From the NCBI RefSeq assembly GCF_040500525.1, contig NZ_CP159402.1, forward strand, positions 248,001 to 312,000: a stretch of 64,000 bases of DNA, given 5' to 3'. Positions 63,722-64,000 of this stretch are shown piece by piece. Positions within the stretch are counted from its first letter, which is position 1. Each line of letters begins with the position of its first letter. Both the position numbers and the translations under genes were made by a program. This DNA comes from Azospirillum formosense. Lineage in GTDB: Bacteria; Pseudomonadota; Alphaproteobacteria; Azospirillales; Azospirillaceae. The notes below the pieces were generated by a model, which did not search any database, was not told the origin of the DNA, and was given only the letters and a program-made list of their open reading frames with translations.

Positions 63722-64000
63722 ATGAGCTGGCTGTTTCTGTCCGTCGCCATCGCCTTCGAGATCGTGGGCACCGTCGCCATGAAGATGTCCGACGGCATGA
63801 CCCGCCTGTGGCCCAGCCTGGCGGTGGTCGCCTGCTATCTGGTGGCCTTCGCGATGCTGGCCCAGGCGCTGCGCGAGATCGAGGTGGGCGTGGCCTACGC
63901 CATCTGGTCTGCGGTGGGCACCGCGGCCATCGCGGCGATCGGCGTGTGGGTGTTCGGCGAGTCGCTGAACTTCCTCAAGCTGGCCGGGATTCTGCTGATC
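63722..64000 (+). CDS. SMR-family multidrug transporter (truncated by window edge)
   Basis: 93 codons are visible from ATG 63722; about 12-20 more are expected. Four-helix SMR pattern with membrane Glu13 in IAFEIVGTVAMKMSDG, TRLWPSLAVVACYL, and VGVAYAIWSAVGTAAIAAIG. The sequence resembles EmrE/Qac-type exporters (MK-SDG-TRLWPS) more than guanidinium exporters. It is probably proton-coupled efflux of cationic compounds. Ribosome site GAGGACCC is weak. Paired-subunit genes cannot be seen beyond the edge. Confidence 0.9.
   Translation, partial: MSWLFLSVAIAFEIVGTVAMKMSDGMTRLWPSLAVVACYLVAFAMLAQALREIEVGVAYAIWSAVGTAAIAAIGVWVFGESLNFLKLAGILLI

Overview
The window is about 64 kb of very GC-rich, densely coded DNA with no rRNA, tRNA, insertion sequence, prophage or CRISPR array that I can recognise. 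Gene content and order (dapF-mtaB-ftsY, mdh-sucCDAB, a class I lysyl-tRNA synthetase, DUF2336, a four-helix chemoreceptor with a CZB tail, and very many two-component and chemotaxis proteins) point to an alphaproteobacterium of the Rhodospirillales, most likely Azospirillum or a close relative. That is inference from gene families, not from a database match.

Left part (1-26.8 kb) is a signalling region. A sensor kinase and its truncated response regulator sit at the left edge. A plus-strand partner-switch module follows (STAS protein, HATPase kinase, receiver-PP2C phosphatase; 2774-5055). Then come DedA, a small hypothetical gene and an orphan PIN-domain protein. A long minus-strand array (20982 down to 7067) reads STAS, cheY, cheA, cheW, transmembrane receptor, cheR, cheD, cheB, soluble MCP-like protein, then a second partner-switch module (STAS, HATPase, two receiver-PP2C proteins, one apparently catalytically degenerate). 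Upstream of it lies a minus-strand operon for a lone receiver protein, a membrane/PAS/DnaQ-exonuclease fusion, a 77-residue membrane protein and a sodium-solute-symporter/histidine-kinase fusion.

Middle part (27-43.3 kb) is mostly housekeeping: SPOR protein, PuuE allantoinase, YciB, LpxR-like outer-membrane deacylase, AMP nucleosidase, ftsY and mtaB (here in one uninterrupted reading frame), dapF, a three-gene Gtr-like glycosyl transfer module, leuD and leuB, and a divergent pair (KGG-repeat protein and a basic hypothetical protein), each preceded by a general-stress ECF-type promoter motif.

Right part (43.3-64 kb): a CitE-type lyase, pyridoxal kinase, LOG protein, ZapE, a globin-coupled diguanylate cyclase, a Cache/PAS histidine kinase, the TCA block sucB-sucA-sucD-sucC-mdh (transcribed right to left), a secreted hypothetical protein, a DUF2336 protein, a 619-bp gap holding a candidate small RNA, lysK, and the start of an SMR transporter. 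The central ideas for follow-up are the pairing of an F7-like chemosensory array with partner-switch modules, the mtaB-ftsY frame, the small-RNA candidate and the stress promoters.
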